A stretch of 5,850 bases of DNA from Schleiferiaceae bacterium (GTDB lineage: Bacteria; Bacteroidota; Bacteroidia; Flavobacteriales; Schleiferiaceae), in NCBI GenBank assembly GCA_025210575.1, contig JAOARK010000211.1:1-5850 (forward strand), written 5' to 3'. This document shows positions 5,621-5,850 of the stretch, one piece after another; position 1 is the stretch's first letter; every line of letters begins with the position of its first letter. A model generated the notes under the pieces. It had not been told where the DNA came from and did no database searches. It saw only the letters and a program-made list of their open reading frames with translations. Position numbers and translations under genes: made by a program.

Positions 5621-5850
5621 ATGTTAAATTTTTTCAAGAAAAAGAAGAAAAAGAAAGATTCTTTAGTTGCAAAAGAGTCTCAACATAAAACGCATCACTT
5701 TCACAGCCTGCTAGTTAAAGACATCAAGAAGGAAACTGCAGATTGTGTATCGGTTGCTTTTTCAATACCCGAAAATCTAGAAGAAGAATTCAAGTTTTTA
5801 CCTGGTCAAACATTGACTTTAAAGTCAATGATCAACAATGAAGATGTGCG
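5621..5850 (+). CDS. paaE: PaaE, reductase subunit of phenylacetyl-CoA epoxidase, 5' end, partial
   Basis: PaaE takes electrons from NADPH through FAD and a plant-type 2Fe-2S centre and passes them to the diiron site of PaaA. Only the first 76 codons are present; the FAD, NAD(P) and ferredoxin motifs lie beyond the right edge. The recognisable start of the ferredoxin-reductase barrel is FHSLLVKDIKKETADCVSVA from residue 27, then FKFLPGQTLTLK at 57-68, close to the N-terminus of E. coli PaaE. An in-frame TAG at 5615-5617 and the absence of another ATG before the FHSL block fix the start at 5621. Ahead of the barrel is an unusual 26-residue extension, MLNFF followed by seven lysines (6-12) and a polar stretch. 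The gene is divergent from paaABC with 123 bp between the two starts. Confidence 0.92.
   Translation, partial: MLNFFKKKKKKKDSLVAKESQHKTHHFHSLLVKDIKKETADCVSVAFSIPENLEEEFKFLPGQTLTLKSMINNEDV

Overview
This 5.85-kb window has AT-rich intergenic DNA, weak Shine-Dalgarno signals, a TAnnTTTG-type promoter and a DUF6268-like outer-membrane barrel protein. Together these point to a member of the Bacteroidota, probably the Flavobacteriales. The genus cannot be fixed from the sequence alone. All genes lie on the minus strand except the last one at the right edge.

Layout from right to left, which is the direction of transcription for the minus-strand genes. At 5621-5850 is the plus-strand 5' end of paaE, the reductase of phenylacetyl-CoA epoxidase. 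A 123-bp divergent intergenic region (5498-5620) separates it from paaA (5497-4544), paaB (4524-4237) and paaC (4227-3415) on the minus strand. This three-gene unit ends in a clear intrinsic terminator (3363-3393). A 303-aa secreted beta-barrel protein follows (3329-2418), then paaD (2326-1841), the maturation factor of the epoxidase. After a 136-bp gap carrying small repeats, the left 1.7 kb is one long open frame with no stop, running off the left edge. It encodes the first 568 residues of an adenosylcobalamin-dependent (class II) ribonucleotide reductase, NrdJ.

The five paa genes encode the complete epoxidase (PaaABCDE). It turns phenylacetyl-CoA into its 1,2-epoxide, the committing step of aerobic phenylacetate degradation. 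PaaA is the catalytic diiron subunit, PaaC its structural partner, PaaB a small bridging subunit, PaaE the NADPH-to-diiron electron donor, and PaaD is likely the Fe-S/iron delivery factor. The ring-opening and beta-oxidation genes (paaG, paaZ, paaJ, paaH, paaF) and the CoA ligase paaK are not in the window.

The window holds well-known families rather than a new system. The points worth a second look are organisational: paaE is divergent from paaABC, with a near-perfect palindrome over its promoter; paaD is cut off from paaABC by a terminator and an outer-membrane gene; PaaE has an oligo-lysine N-terminal extension; and the nrdJ leader carries regularly spaced repeats. No RNA genes, mobile elements, CRISPR arrays or gene-free stretches longer than 300 bp were seen.
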